Source: Ochotona curzoniae (Eukaryota > Chordata > Mammalia > Lagomorpha > Ochotonidae). From it: a stretch of 64,000 bases of DNA. Location: assembly GCF_017591425.1 (NCBI RefSeq), contig NW_024464918.1, positions 26,130,001 through 26,194,000 of the forward strand, written 5' to 3'. Each line of letters opens with the position of its first letter. Position 1 is the first letter of the stretch. A program made the position numbers and the translations under genes. Of this stretch, positions 23,004 to 34,051 are shown one piece after another. The notes under the pieces are model-generated. The model had not been told where the DNA came from. It did not search any database and saw only the letters and a program-made list of their open reading frames with translations.

Positions 23004-23379
23004 GTCTTTTTTCCCCCCCTTTAATGAAGTTATTTAGCTAGACTGAAAAGGCTTAAGGGTACCCATGAGTAACAGCCCCTGATGTAAATAGACTGTGACA
23101 TTGTGACCACAGGGCTCTCTTCTACAGACGGGACCCCTTGTCACCAGGGGATAGTGACAGGTCTGTGGACAGAGGGGGCTCAGCTTCCTCACACTGACCC
23201 TGCCCAAGGCTGCGGGGCGCATCAAGGAGCAGCCCGCATCTGACTGTGTTCCTCCAACTCTCTCCAGTGTTCATATGGCTGCTCTGCAGAACAAAGTCCA
23301 GAGCCTTCTGCCTTGAGCATGTGAGTAGAAACAGACTTGACAGGAACCAGTTTGGCTAGCTGGGTCACAGATCTAGATG

Positions 23380-23770
23380 AACATTCACACCATTTCACTT
23401 TGTAATTCCCTTTCTAGGAATTTCTTCTGAAATTCTAACAAGCAGAAAGGGAGAGGGGGAAGTTGCTGGTGCTATTCCACATAACGGTATTCAGGCCTAG
23501 GATTATCTGCAACAATGAAAACCTGGACTAATTCCTACAACCAACAAGGAAATGGCTTACTGAACTATGATACTGCCATTCAACTGGATTATTATGCAAT
23601 GATAAAGATGTATGTTAATGAGGAGCTAAGAATAACACGGAAAATGCCTGGCCTACAATGTTACACTAAACAAGCGTGAAATAAAATTATATAAATAATG
23701 TGCTCATAATTACATCAGAAAAAAAACTACATAATAATGAAGCATGGGCAGGAAATGAACAGGATTAAGA
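23380..23770 (+). mobile_element. L1 (L1M-like) 3'-region fragment
   Basis: The stretch 'TAATTCCCTTTCTAGGAATT', 'ACAACCAACAAGGAAATGGC' and 'TGGATTATTATGCAATGATA' is typical sense L1 sequence spanning the end of ORF2 and the 3' UTR. It is ancient, with no usable frame. Confidence 0.75.
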
Positions 23771-24027
23771 GGACGACTACTTCCTAAAGAGCCTCCTACC
23801 TGCTCTATGTTCTTATCTGATCTTATCTGCAAATCAGAGTTTCCCATCCTCCCTTTGCCAACAAGACAACTGAAACTACAGGAGGATTGCTAAGCTACCC
23901 TATGGGTGCCCAGGGCGAATGGGGACAGCTGGGCATCTGCACTCACCCTGGCCCCATCCTCCACATGCACCACACCCACATGCAGGCAGCACATTCTGTG
24001 ACAAATGGCACCACTGGAACCTTTTAT

Positions 24028-24362
24028 TTTTTAAAAACTTATGTTATATTATTTTTATTGGAAAGGCAGATTTACAGGGAGAAGGAAATACAGAAAGAAA
24101 GATTCTCCATCCATCGGTTCATTTCCCAAGCAACCCCCAAGTGGCCCCAAGCAGGCACGAATGACCAAAGCCAGGAGCCAGAAATTTCTTCTGGGTCTCC
24201 CACATGTGTGCAGGATCCCAAGGCTTTGACCAGCCTCTACTGCATTCCCAGGCCACAAACAGGAAATGGATGGGCAGTGGAGCAACCAGGACATGAACCT
24301 GTGCCCATATAAGATCCCAGTGCCAGAGGGAGAGGATTAGCCAATTGAACCACTATGCCAAA
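24028..24362 (-). repeat. CSINE, younger type
   Basis: Tail TTTTTATTGGAAAGGCAG, centre CCATCCATCGGTTCATTTCC, head near ACCACTATGCCAAACCCG. Confidence 0.9.
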
Positions 24363-24371
24363 CCCGATTAT

Positions 24372-24690
24372 TTATTTATTTTAAAAGATTTATTTATTAT
24401 TAGCTCATTTGTTTGAAAGAAAGAATGACAGGGAAAGACACAAAGAGATCTTCTGGATTCACTTCTGATTCACTCCCCAAATGGATACAACAGCCAGGCT
24501 GGGCCAGGCTGAAACCATATGCCAGGAACTTCATTCATCCATGTTGCCCACATGAGTGGCAATGACCTAAGCCCCTGGGACATTATCTCCTGCCTCCCAG
24601 GTGCATTAGCTGGGAACTGAATCCAAAGGAAAGTGTCCAGGACTCCAACCAGACACCCTCATAGCCTTATGTACCACAACACCCCCTTCC
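24372..24690 (-). repeat. CSINE, older type
   Basis: It follows the preceding SINE in the same orientation after about 10 bp. Tail TTTTAAAAGATTTATTTATT, head near GTACCACAACACCCC. Confidence 0.88.
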
Positions 24691-25674
24691 ATTTCATATT
24701 TTTCTATTTCCCAGATTGCAACTCTAAGCCAAGTTTTACAATTTTGATCTCCTTTCCCTTATTTCCAAGGTGATATACAGTCCTTGGCACCTCATGTTAC
24801 CAATTTAATACAGAAAGCAGTATACCTAGAACAAAGTGATATAAACAATAGCAAAAACCCTGCCTTTAGCTCACGTTCAAAGCTGGCCACAGTCTGGCTT
24901 TCAGCGCTCCTTTGGCCATACTTCCCATCACTCCTTATCCTCACTGAAGTCAGTAAGCAAAGTGACAGGCAGGCATGGCCAGGACCACATCTTGGAAAGG
25001 ACATACCTGAGAGTGGAGAGGAAGGTGACCCCTGAGGGGATGGGAGGTTGGGAGGTGGGAGAGAGGACAGGTGAGGTCCTGCCCGCTGGTGGTTCTGACT
25101 CTGCAGGGCTCAGCGAGTGGCCAAGGCTTCACATACTCTGGGAAGAAACATGGCCACAGAGGTCACAAGCAGACAAATCGCCCACAGAAAGTATCAGCAA
25201 TAGCACTGGAACCAGAGTCACATCTCATGCCAGCCAAGAGGCAGAGAGCTCTCTTCCTCTTCCTCCTCTTGACGTTCTCCACTCCATGGAAAACAAGGAT
25301 GGGAGGGGTGAGGAGTGAGGACACAGGCTTCCAGGGACATCCTGAACCTGGCATCCATGGAGGGGACATTCCTGGTTGGAGACAGAAAATGGATTCCTGG
25401 GAAAAACATGCAGAGCAGAGGAGCAGGAGTAGGACTAACCCCTGCAATGGTTGCAACAAAGGGACGGATTCCACTTGCTCTCCCCAGCCCTTGCACATTC
25501 TACAGGACTTTCAAGGAAGAAGCCCTAACATTGCTGTAGGAAACCAACTCTGCAAAGAGGAAATCATGTGACTCGGGTTCTGTTTAAAAGGCAGAATTTC
25601 CAAGCTTCCTTCAAGCCTTATGATTCAATAGATCCTGCTAGGCTAAAGTATCTACAATGTTTAAAAACAAACAA
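24691..25674. other. Unique sequence, no gene seen
   Basis: A consensus-like splice donor (GGACAG|GTGAGG) sits at 25070/25071 without a matching acceptor or protein signal. Open frames on both strands (for example 25071-25571) overlap and have no recognised features. Confidence 0.4.
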
Positions 25675-25938
25675 ACAAAAAAAGTATTTTATTTAGTCAA
25701 GAGGCAGACAGAGACAGAGCTCCCATCCTCTGGTTCATTCTCCCAGAAGCCCACGAAAGCCAAAGCTAGGCCAGGCCAAGGCAGAGAGCCAGGAACTCAA
25801 TTCAGGTCACCCTTGTGGGTGGTAGGGACCCAAGAACTTGAGCCACCACCTGCTGCCACCCAGGCAGGATACTGGATTCAAGCTCAGGCACCGGAGGATG
25901 GAACTTAGGACTCTAAATGGCTGGGTCAAACATCTACC
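25675..25938 (-). repeat. CSINE, older type
   Basis: It follows AAACAAACAAACAAAAAAAG. 'TGGTTCATTCTCCCAGAAG' can be read in the middle. The head lies close to the target site of the next SINE. Confidence 0.82.
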
Positions 25939-25954
25939 CCAAGTCTGCATTTTT

Positions 25955-26322
25955 TTTTTTTAATTTTTTTTTATTTATTTTTATTTTTTTTTTATTTTAA
26001 AGATTTATTTTTATTATTTTTTCATTGGAAAGGCGGATATACAGAGAGGAGAGACAGAGAGGAAGATCTTCCGTCCCATGATTCACTCCCCAAGTGAGCG
26101 CAACGGGCCGATACTATGCCGATCCAAAGCCAGGAGCTTCTTCCGGGTCTCCCACGCGGGTGCAGGTTCCCAAAGCTTTGGGCCGTCCTCGACTGCTTTC
26201 TCAGGCCACAGGCAGGGAGCTGGAAGGGAAGCGGGGCTGCCGGGATTAGAACTGGCGCCCATATGGGATCCCGGGCGTGCAATGCGAGGACCTTTAACCA
26301 CTTGCGCCACCGCGCCGGGCCC
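25955..26322 (-). repeat. Very young CSINE copy A
   Basis: It is bounded by a perfect 14-bp target-site duplication, AAGTCTGCATTTTT, at 25941-25954 and 26323-26336. The tail (at left) is a long T/A-rich tract. CpGs are still intact (CCGGGTCTCCCACGCGGG, GCGCCACCGCGCCGGGCC). Read in sense, the head is GGCCCGGCGCGGTGGCGCAA and the A-box-like string is TGGCGCAAGTGG. Copies at 27157 and 60300 are nearly identical. Confidence 0.97.
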
Positions 26323-26423
26323 AAGTCTGCATTTTTAATAAGCACTTTCCCAGTTTTACTGGAGAGCCCTAGTCTACCTATTAATGGAGTAGGCATTTAA
26401 CACAACAGTTAAAACACCCCTTG

Positions 26424-26738
26424 GGGGCCCAGCACGATGGCTTCATTAGCTAAACCTCCACCTCTAAGCACTAAGATTCCATGTAGATGCCAGTTCATGT
26501 TCCAGATGCTCCGCTCCCACCCAGCTCCCCACTGATAGCCTGGGAAAACAAGCAGAGGATGGCCAAAGCCTTGGGACCCTGTACCTGCTAGGGAGACCTG
26601 GAAGGAGCTCCTAGCTTCAGATTGGTTCAGCTCTGCCACTGTAGCCATTTGGGGAATAAGCCAGTGGATGGAAGATCTCTCTGTCTCTCCCTTACTCCAT
26701 TGGATTTCCAATAAAAATAAATAAATCTTTAAAACAAA
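26424..26738 (+). repeat. CSINE, younger type
   Basis: Head GGGCCCAGCACGATGGCTTC, tail CCAATAAAAATAAATAAATC followed by an AAAC-rich stretch. Confidence 0.92.
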
Positions 26739-26754
26739 CAAACAAAAACAGCCT

Positions 26755-27003
26755 TTGGGATACCCACAGCTCATATGATTCAAGTCTCCCTATTCTACTT
26801 GGAATCCAGCTTCCTAACGAGTACTCTGGTACGCAGCTCAAGTAGTTGGGTCTTTGCCATTGATGTGGAAGGAAGTTCAGGTTAGTGGCTAAGACCTGGC
26901 CCAACCTTGGCTGTTACAGGCACTTGGTGGAGTGAACAAGCTTATGGAAGACCTCTTTTAGCAAACAACAGCAACAACATCAAAAAAAAAAAAAAAAAAA
27001 ACC
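26755..27003 (+). repeat. CSINE, older type, plus poly(A)
   Basis: A diverged element is readable from about ATTCAAGTCTCCCTATTCTA to GGAAGACCTCTTTTAGC. An impure tail follows, with an uninterrupted A run at about 26982-27000. Confidence 0.7.
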
Positions 27004-27156
27004 ACAAACAAACAAAAAAACCAAGGATATAAATGTGCTCTGTATCCTCAGATTACTAAATTTTCCTTTTTGTTTCGATATGTAAGATAAAAGAAATAAA
27101 CCAAATTTGCTAATAGTGTGTTAAGGAGGTGGTATTTATCTGATTAATCTTTTCTT

Positions 27157-27475
27157 TTTTTTTTTTTTTTAAAGATTTATTTTTATTATTTTTTTATTGG
27201 AAAGGCGGATATACAGAGAGGAGAGACAGAGAAGAAGATCTTCCGTCCGATGATTCACTCCCCAAGTGAGCGCAACGGGTCAGTACTATGCCGATCCAAA
27301 GCCAGGAGCCTCTTCCGGGTCTCCCACGCGGGTGCAGGTTCCCAAAGCTTTGGGCCGTCCTCGACTGCTTTCCCAGGCCACAGGCAGGGAGCTGGAAGGG
27401 AAGCGGGGCTGCCGGGATTAGAACTGGTGCCCACATGGGATGACCTTTAACCACTTGCGCCACCGCGCCGGGCCC
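27157..27475 (-). repeat. Very young CSINE copy B, internal deletion
   Basis: A perfect 16-bp target-site duplication, TGATTAATCTTTTCTT, lies at 27141-27156 and 27476-27491. It matches copy A apart from about 19 bp missing between 'CACATGGGAT' and 'GACCTTTAACC' (junction near 27441). On the sense strand the loss falls between the A-box-like and B-box-like promoter segments. Confidence 0.97.
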
Positions 27476-27491
27476 TGATTAATCTTTTCTT

Positions 27492-28246
27492 AATGATTTC
27501 TCCACTGAGAGGCTCAGCACAGGGAAGCAGACAGAAATGGGTGAGGAACCCATGTCCCCACTTTCCCCAGAAGATGAAGAGCTGTTTAGGACTTCTCTGC
27601 ATCTCAGTCTCCACACAGAGAGCATAGGAGGAAAATACAATCATCCTCTGAACAAGCTGAAAGAGTAAAACAAATAGCTGTGAACATCGAGTGCGTTCTG
27701 ACCTGACACAATTGGTAAAAAGCTGTTCTGCTTGCCCCTCTACATGCTCTGTGATGCATCACATTTCATAAATCCACATCTGAGCACAACTTTTCAAGTG
27801 GGGATTAAAATTTTTGATGGTCCTTATTTTCTTCTTCCTAAAACCTTGGTGCATTTAACTCTGAAAGAGACATTGCACAAAGTACATTAGAGTGTCAATG
27901 CTCCACTCCCAGGTAATTGAAGCAATGAAAGGAAGGAAGAGTTGTGAGTGGTAAGTACTGACAAATGGATTACACCAAGAGTCCATTTTGACTGCATGAC
28001 CTGAAGGAACATGACCATGACCATGACCATGGTGGAACAAAGGCCCAAGTGAAGCACTCAGGGTATTTACAGGTGCAATAATGCTTCACATGGATACACT
28101 GAATACAGGGGCTGGGAAGGTAGTGAAGATGGACTGTGGACAAGCTGTGTGTCAAGAAAACTCCTCAACACTTTTCCAGGGTCTGGGCCAACCAGAGCTT
28201 GCAGGAGGCAGCAAGACTTCAGAAGGTAATGAAGACGAGTGAAAAC
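27492..28246. other. Unique sequence, no gene seen
   Basis: The only local feature is a short CATGAC tandem repeat (about 28010-28031). Short open frames on the minus strand overlap this stretch without supporting features. Confidence 0.4.
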
Positions 28247-28572
28247 TAGGGGCAAGGTTGTAGCATAGCAAGTAAAGCTGCCACCTATAACACTGACATC
28301 CCATATGTATGCCTGTACATGTCCCTGCTGCTCTACTTCTGATCTAACTCCCCGCTAATCACCTGGTAAAAGCAGCAAGAGATGGCCCAAATGCTTGAGC
28401 CTCTGCAATCCACTTGAGAAACTTGGATGAAGATCCTGGCTCCTGGTTTCCACCTGAGTCAGCCATGGCCTTTGCAGCCACTTGGGGAATGAACCAGAGA
28501 TGGAAAAATCTTTACTTCTTCCTCCTTCTGTAACTCTGACTTTCGAATATATAAATCAATCTTAAAAGAAAG
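28247..28572 (+). repeat. CSINE, older type
   Basis: Head GGGGCAAGGTTGTAGCATAG, centre CTAATCACCTGGTAAAAGCA, tail TTCGAATATATAAATCAATC. Confidence 0.92.
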
Positions 28573-28634
28573 AACATCAAAGTGAAAACTAAGTTGTTAT
28601 TTAGTTTGAGTTTATCTTTTCTAAAGCTATTTGT

Positions 28635-28965
28635 TCAAGAAAATAGATGACTCAATGGCTAAATTCTCACCTTGTAACTGCCAGAATCCTATATGTGCAC
28701 CAGTTCATGTTCTGGCTGCTCCACTTCCTATCCAGCTCCCTGATTGTGGCCTGGGAAATCAGAGGAAGAAGGTCAAAGCCTTGGGACCCTGTACCCACAT
28801 GGGAGACCCAGAAGAAGCTCCTGGTTCCTGGCTTCAGATTAGCTCAGCTATGGCCGTTGTGGCCACTTACAGAGTGAATCATTGGATGGAAGATCTCTCT
28901 CTGTATCTCCTTCACTCTGTAACCTGTCTTTCTAATAAAAATAAATAATTCCTTTTAAAAAAAGG
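28635..28965 (+). repeat. CSINE, younger type, head missing
   Basis: It starts near ATAGATGACTCAATGGCTAA and keeps GATTGTGGCCTGGGAAATCA and a TCTAATAAAAATAAATAATT tail. Confidence 0.9.
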
Positions 28966-29069
28966 TTGCACTAATTTATACTCCTGTCAACAATGTTGGC
29001 ATGTCTGTCTCCAGGCACCTGCATCTTCAGCATCCACATTTCCACACTTGCCTTTCCTGAACGGAGACC

Positions 29070-29215
29070 ACCACCTGGTTGACACTGTGGTGCGGGATGG
29101 AGCTCCAGACTCCTGACTTCAGTCTGGCCCAGCCCCCAGGCACTGTAGCCATTTGAGGGACAACCAAGAGAATGGAAGACCTCTCTAGGTCTTCTGTTTC
29201 CTCTCAAATGCATCT
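29070..29215 (+). repeat. CSINE 3' half, older type
   Basis: It runs from 'CACCTGGTTGACACTGTGG' through 'CTCCTGACTTCAGTCTGGCC' to a degraded tail. Much of the element is deleted. Confidence 0.65.
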
Positions 29216-29603
29216 GCTAAAGTTCCAGGGACACCTAATCCCTTTGTCTTTATTAAACAGAGTTAGACATTCAGCTCTTTGATAGGTCCGTATTCGCCTG
29301 GATGCGGGCCTGGGATGACTTGGAAATGCAGAAATAAAACACACTTGCCATTTCCTAACACCCTCCGGAGAAACCCGGGGAGACGTGCACAAGCACCAGC
29401 ACTCTGCTTTCTCTCACTTGCCGTGAGACTTCCAACAGCAGCTGGTGTTTTCCTGGGGGGAGTTCCGTGCCAGCACTGATATATAAATATTATCCTCGGG
29501 CTCCAGTGCCAGTCGGACTAAAGCTGAGGATGCAGCCTCCCAGCGGTGCTGCTGAATAATGTGGGGGCATGGGGCGAGCACACTCAGCCCTTCCAGAATC
29601 CCC

Positions 29604-29651
29604 CCACACTTGGAAGTAGCTCAGGCCCACACTGGGAAGTAGCTCAGGCCC
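29604..29651. repeat. Two-copy 24-bp tandem duplication
   Basis: CACTTGGAAGTAGCTCAGGC is followed by CACTGGGAAGTAGCTCAGGC, with a 24-bp period and one difference in these parts. It is a local duplication in otherwise unique DNA. Confidence 0.85.
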
Positions 29652-30342
29652 AGATAGGCCCCAGCACAGCAGTCTCTAAGCAAAATAGAGGTGGAAGCCC
29701 AAGCAGAGCTTGGCTGAAAACCTACACCATGTAGACAAGGTCCAAGAAAAAGAGGTGGATCTAGTATGGGGTCCCTTTCTCTGCTTGTCTGCAGCCACTT
29801 GGTCCCCAGGGCTGTGACTTCAGCCATGTCAATGCAAAATGTCAGACTGAAGTTGGCCCCATTTCCACTATTCCAAGACACAGGGAGACTTCGTTGTTGT
29901 GCTAGGACCCCCTCAGGCCTGAGGGGAGGTGTGAAGGGATGTAGGGGGGTTATCTCTGATTCCCAAGCAGCCTCCCAGAATTCTGACAGGAATGTCAACA
30001 ACACCAAGGATGGCCCCTGCTAAGCCCAGAAGATCTAATGCCCTTCCCCTTCCAAGCTTGTTTTTCAGGCTCACTGTGTTCTAGCTCTGCTAGGCCTACC
30101 TTCCCCAGTGACACAGGCAGGTGAGGGGTGGAAGCAGGCAGGGAGGATAGGAAAGAGCAGGTGGCATAGATCAAAGCAGACTCCAGAGATGAGGACCCAG
30201 GAACTGCAGTTCCAGTCCACAGCAGAGGGAGGGAACCTTGGGAACCCAGGAGTAGGCTAAGCATCCCCTGCTAGTTCAGCTGACAGGTGCCAGGCAGCAG
30301 GGTGGAAAGCAGGCCTGAGGAGCCAAAGCTTGCGGCGGTGGT

Positions 30343-30368
30343 GGGGGTAGAGGGGGGTAGGGGAGGGG
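30343..30368 (+). other. G-quadruplex motif
   Basis: Four runs of at least four G (30343-30347, 30352-30357, 30360-30363, 30365-30368) are separated by loops of 4, 2 and 1 nt. This fits the canonical pattern for a stable G-quadruplex. Whether it folds or functions is unknown. Confidence 0.6.
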
Positions 30369-30807
30369 TGTCTGTTGGGCAGCGGCGTGTGGTGTACAGG
30401 AAAAAGGATAAGGCCTGGAGTTCACTGTTACTGAGGTTCTGTTGCTCTGTGAGCTGGCTGGCTGAAACCTTGTATGGTACAAGTGCAGTAAGAACTCTAT
30501 TCTTCAGACATCAAGGACATAGGGCAAGTACATCCTCTGTAAGGAAAATAATGTTTCTACCAAGGAACCAAAATTTACATAGTGTCCATGTGCCAAGGTC
30601 ACTCGGTTTGCCATGGACCCCATCGTACCTGAGACACTATTTATTGCTAGGAACAGCAGCAACAAGCTAACATGGTTCATTGTGAAGCTAGCACGTCTAG
30701 ACTTGGGATCCTTGTTTGTATAAGCCCCTCCAAGGCTCTAGGAGAGACCTAGAAAGAACCATGCCCACACTGTTTTGGATTTCTCCAACATCCATCAAAG
30801 TCAAATG

Positions 30808-31000
30808 AGCTGGTTTTTTAAAGATGAGAACTCCTATCCCATCCATGGGTCATTCCCTAAATGCCGAAACAGCCAAGGTTGGGCTTCAGCCACAAAGCCA
30901 GGAGTTTGGTCAAAGACCCAGGAAGTTGAGCCATCAGCACTGCTGCCTCTCCAGGTCTGCACAAACAGGACACTGGGTGTCAGGAGCTAGAGGTGAGAAT
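30808..31000 (-). repeat. CSINE fragment
   Basis: The tail side is at left (GGTTTTTTAAAGATGAGAAC). 'ATGGGTCATTCCCTAAATGC' and 'CAGCCAAGGTTGGGCTTCAG' are readable. The head is degraded. Confidence 0.72.
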
Positions 31001-31357
31001 CCAATCCAGGGACCTGATGTGAGACCCAGGCCATCTGCCCACGCCTCAAGGTCAAGGAGTGACTGGGAAAATCCACTCTCTCCACTCCTTCCTCCCAGCC
31101 ATCCTTCTCTCTAGGAATGTGAGTAGACTGGCCCAAGGGTGGAACCCTGAGTTTGAGTTGGCCACACTATACTCAGGTGACCCACAGTCACTGTCACAAA
31201 CAGCCAAGGTATTGCTAACATTCCCAGGGTAGACCACACTCCCAGTGTCCATCAAACTTCCAGCAGACTGCAGGTCCTGCAGCACCCAGCACAGAGGAAG
31301 AAGGTAGAAGGCTGTGAGAAATGTTTCCAGGACTTATCTCTGTAAAAGTGTATGTGG

Positions 31358-31693
31358 GGCCCGGCACAGTGGCCTAGCAGCTAAAGTCCTTATCTTGAAT
31401 GCACCGGGATCCCATATGGGTGCCAGTTTGTATCCCAACAGCCCCACTTTCCATCTAGCTCCCTGCTGTGGCCACAAAGCAGTCAAGGATGGCCCAAGGC
31501 CTTGGGACCCTGCACCCACGTGGGGGACCTGGAAGACATGGAAGACATTCCTAGCTCCTGGCTTCAGATTGGCGCAGCACTGGCCATGGTGGTCACTTGG
31601 GGAGTGAATCAACGAATGGAAGATCTTTTCTTTGTCTTTCCTCTCTGTATATGTGACTTTCCAATATAAATAAATAAATAAATCTTTAAAAAA
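31358..31693 (+). repeat. CSINE, younger type, with flanking duplication
   Basis: Its flanks are AAAAGTGTATGTGG (31344-31357) and AAAAGTGTAAGTGG (31694-31707), a 14-bp duplication with one difference. Head GGCCCGGCACAGTGGCCTAG. Confidence 0.95.
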
Positions 31694-31737
31694 AAAAGTG
31701 TAAGTGGAAGGTGCAGCTAGTTCCCCTGGGCACAATA

Positions 31738-32030
31738 TAAAAAGCTGCTGTTTGCAACATCAGCACCCATATGACTGCCAGTTCAAGACCTAGCAGCTCT
31801 ACTTTCCATCCACCTCTCTGCTGATGTGCCTGGGAAAGCAGAAGATGGTCCAAGCGCTGAGGTGCCTACATTCACATAGGAGACAACGAAGAAGTTCCTG
31901 TCTGCTGGCATCAACCTGGCCCAGCCTCAGGTATTATAGGCATTTGAGGAATAGACCAAGAGACTGAAGACTTCTCACTCTCTCTAACTCTGCCTTGCAA
32001 GTAAATGAAATAAATCTTTTTTTTTTTAAA
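31738..32030 (+). repeat. CSINE, older type
   Basis: It starts at AAAAGCTGCTGTTTGCAACA, with the centre TGATGTGCCTGGGAAAGCAG and the tail GCAAGTAAATGAAATAAATC. Confidence 0.9.
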
Positions 32031-32042
32031 GTACTCTCTCTT

Positions 32043-32362
32043 TTTAAAAAAGATTCATTTTATTTTTATTCCAAAGTCAGATATACAGAGAGGAGAAGAG
32101 ACAGAAAGATCTTCACATCAAATCCCCAAGTGACTGCATCAGGCTATACTGAGCTGACCCAAAGCCAGGAGCCAGGAACTTCTTCCAGGTCTCCCACACG
32201 GGTGAAGGATCCCAAGGCTTTGGGCCATCCTCTACTGCTTTCTCAAGGCACAAGCAGGGATCTAGATGGGAAGTGGAGCAGCCATGACATGAACCAGCAC
32301 CCATATGGGATCCCAGTGTGTGCAAGATGAGGATTTAGGCACTAGGCCATTGCGCCAGGGAT
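32043..32362 (-). repeat. CSINE, younger type
   Basis: Tail AAAAAAGATTCATTTTATTT at left, head CACTAGGCCATTGCGCCAGG at right. It makes an inverted pair with 31738-32030, with only about 12 bp between them. Confidence 0.92.
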
Positions 32363-32549
32363 CCAAGCAGTGAATTCTTAAAAAAAAAAAAAAAAGTGTG
32401 TCATTCTTTTGGAGTTTGTAGTGTAAGTTGTTTACTTCTAAATTGTGCAAGTTATTAAAATTATTTTCTTATTCTGATTAAGTATTCTCACATTTCTAAT
32501 ACTGGATGCATTATTTTATATTATTTGTCTTCTATAGATGGCTCTCAGA

Positions 32550-32808
32550 GCAGGTGTTTAATTGGTACTGGCTCCTGACTACAACTTCCAGCTAGTGAAG
32601 ACCCCAGGAGACAGAAGTGATGATTCAAATACTTGGATCCTGCCACCACATGGGAGACCTGGGACAAGTTCCTGGCTCCTAGCTTTGGACTGTCCCAGCC
32701 CTGGCGACTGCAGGAATCCCAAGGGTCGAAGGGTGAGCCAGAGAATGGAAGTACACTCTCTCTCTCTGTCTTTCAATAAACTAGCTGTTTTTTTTTTTTA
32801 AAGACAAA
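32550..32808 (+). repeat. CSINE, older type, 5' end eroded
   Basis: It is clear from 'CTTGGATCCTGCCACCACAT' to the tail 'CTTTCAATAAACTAGC'. The first ~80 bp are uncertain. Confidence 0.72.
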
Positions 32809-33231
32809 TTGTGTAAGCTTTGTGCCCTATAAAACCTCCATCTGGCACTGACCCACCATCCCACCTGCAGTTATAAAGAGCCAGGATCACAGAATTCCCA
32901 ACCTAGGGCTCATCTCATCTGGTCCTCAGTAGGCCCATTGAGGTCACTCAAGGCTTGCAGCACTGATTTTTACACAATAACCCTCATTTCTCAACATTAT
33001 GGCCAGGATTCAGATCACATGGCACTGCAGCAGTAGCCTGGGTGGAGAATGGGAGCTATTATTATAATCCCCTGAGCCACCTCTGGGAACATGAGGTCTC
33101 TAGGATTTAAAGCTGCTGAGGTAAAAACACATCCACAGGTCTGTGAGCAGGGGAGATCTGAGATAACAGATTCTCAGGACCAGCAGCTGGGGTGGGAGGG
33201 AGACACACTCCTCTGATACTTCCTATTTTTT
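32809..33231. other. Unique sequence, no gene seen
   Basis: No SINE, RNA gene or convincing open frame was found. Confidence 0.4.
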
Positions 33232-33532
33232 CAATATTTTTAAAATAGTATTTATTATTTGAAAGGCAGAGTGGGAAGAACAATCAGAGAAAGAGAACTT
33301 CCATTTGGGATTCACTCCCCAAACAGCCAGAGCTGGATCAGGCCAAAGACAGAATTAAGAAGTCTTCCCTGGTCTTCCAAATGGGTGGCTCAAGTGCTTG
33401 GGCCTTCTTATGCTGCCTTCCCAAGCATATCAGCAAGCAGATGGATGAGATACAGGGTAGTCAGGACTCAAACCAGTGCTCATACGGGATGCCAACAACA
33501 CAAGTGGCAGCTTAACTTGCAACAAAATAATT
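33232..33532 (-). repeat. CSINE, older type
   Basis: Tail TATTTATTATTTGAAAGGCA at left, 'CATTTGGGATTCACTCCCC', head near GGCAGCTTAACTTGCAAC. Confidence 0.88.
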
Positions 33533-33634
33533 CCCCCACCCATTTCAAACTTTTAAACAGGTTCACATATGAAAAGTACTTGAAACTACACCAACACCAA
33601 CACGGGGCTGCCACGTTTGACACTCCTTGCATCC

Positions 33635-33775
33635 CTGCTGGCATTTACTAGTCTCATCCTCATTTGCCAAATTTGGAAACAGGAGCACCGAGAGGTTAAA
33701 CAACACATCCCAGGTCACAGTCAATGGAGGCTGACCTTGGAGCCCAAAGGGTGGCCTTCCTGGACCACCCCTCTC
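33635..33775 (-). repeat. MIR relic
   Basis: 'GGAAACAGGAGCACCGAGAG' followed by 'GTTAAACAACACATCCCAGG' corresponds to the reverse complement of the conserved MIR core. Confidence 0.65.
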
Positions 33776-34051
33776 AGATCGGTGATGGAGTCCCATCACT
33801 CATTCCTCACTGTCTGTGAACTCCACAAATAGCAGGAAAGGTGCCAGAAAACTCCAGGTGTGTGCCACGGAGACACTGCTATTACAGATGTGAGGGCAGA
33901 GGACAGCCGGAAGTGAAGAGGACAGGAAGGCAGGAAGGAAGAGGGATGTAAGAAACAGGTGCAAAGCATCCATGATACACAAAGGCAAAAGCTCTCAGGA
34001 AAATACAACAGTGAGTTTACTCAGAATAAAAACTATTTTAAAACCCACGTA

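Larger units (their letters stand above)
29216..30807. other. 1.6-kb stretch without SINEs
   Basis: The left third (about 29270-29560) mixes moderate GC with an AT pocket, CTGATATATAAATATTATCC. A 24-bp tandem duplication and a G-quadruplex motif lie further right. No protein domain is seen in the overlapping frames at 29621-30007 (-) or 30287-30670 (+). Confidence 0.4.
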
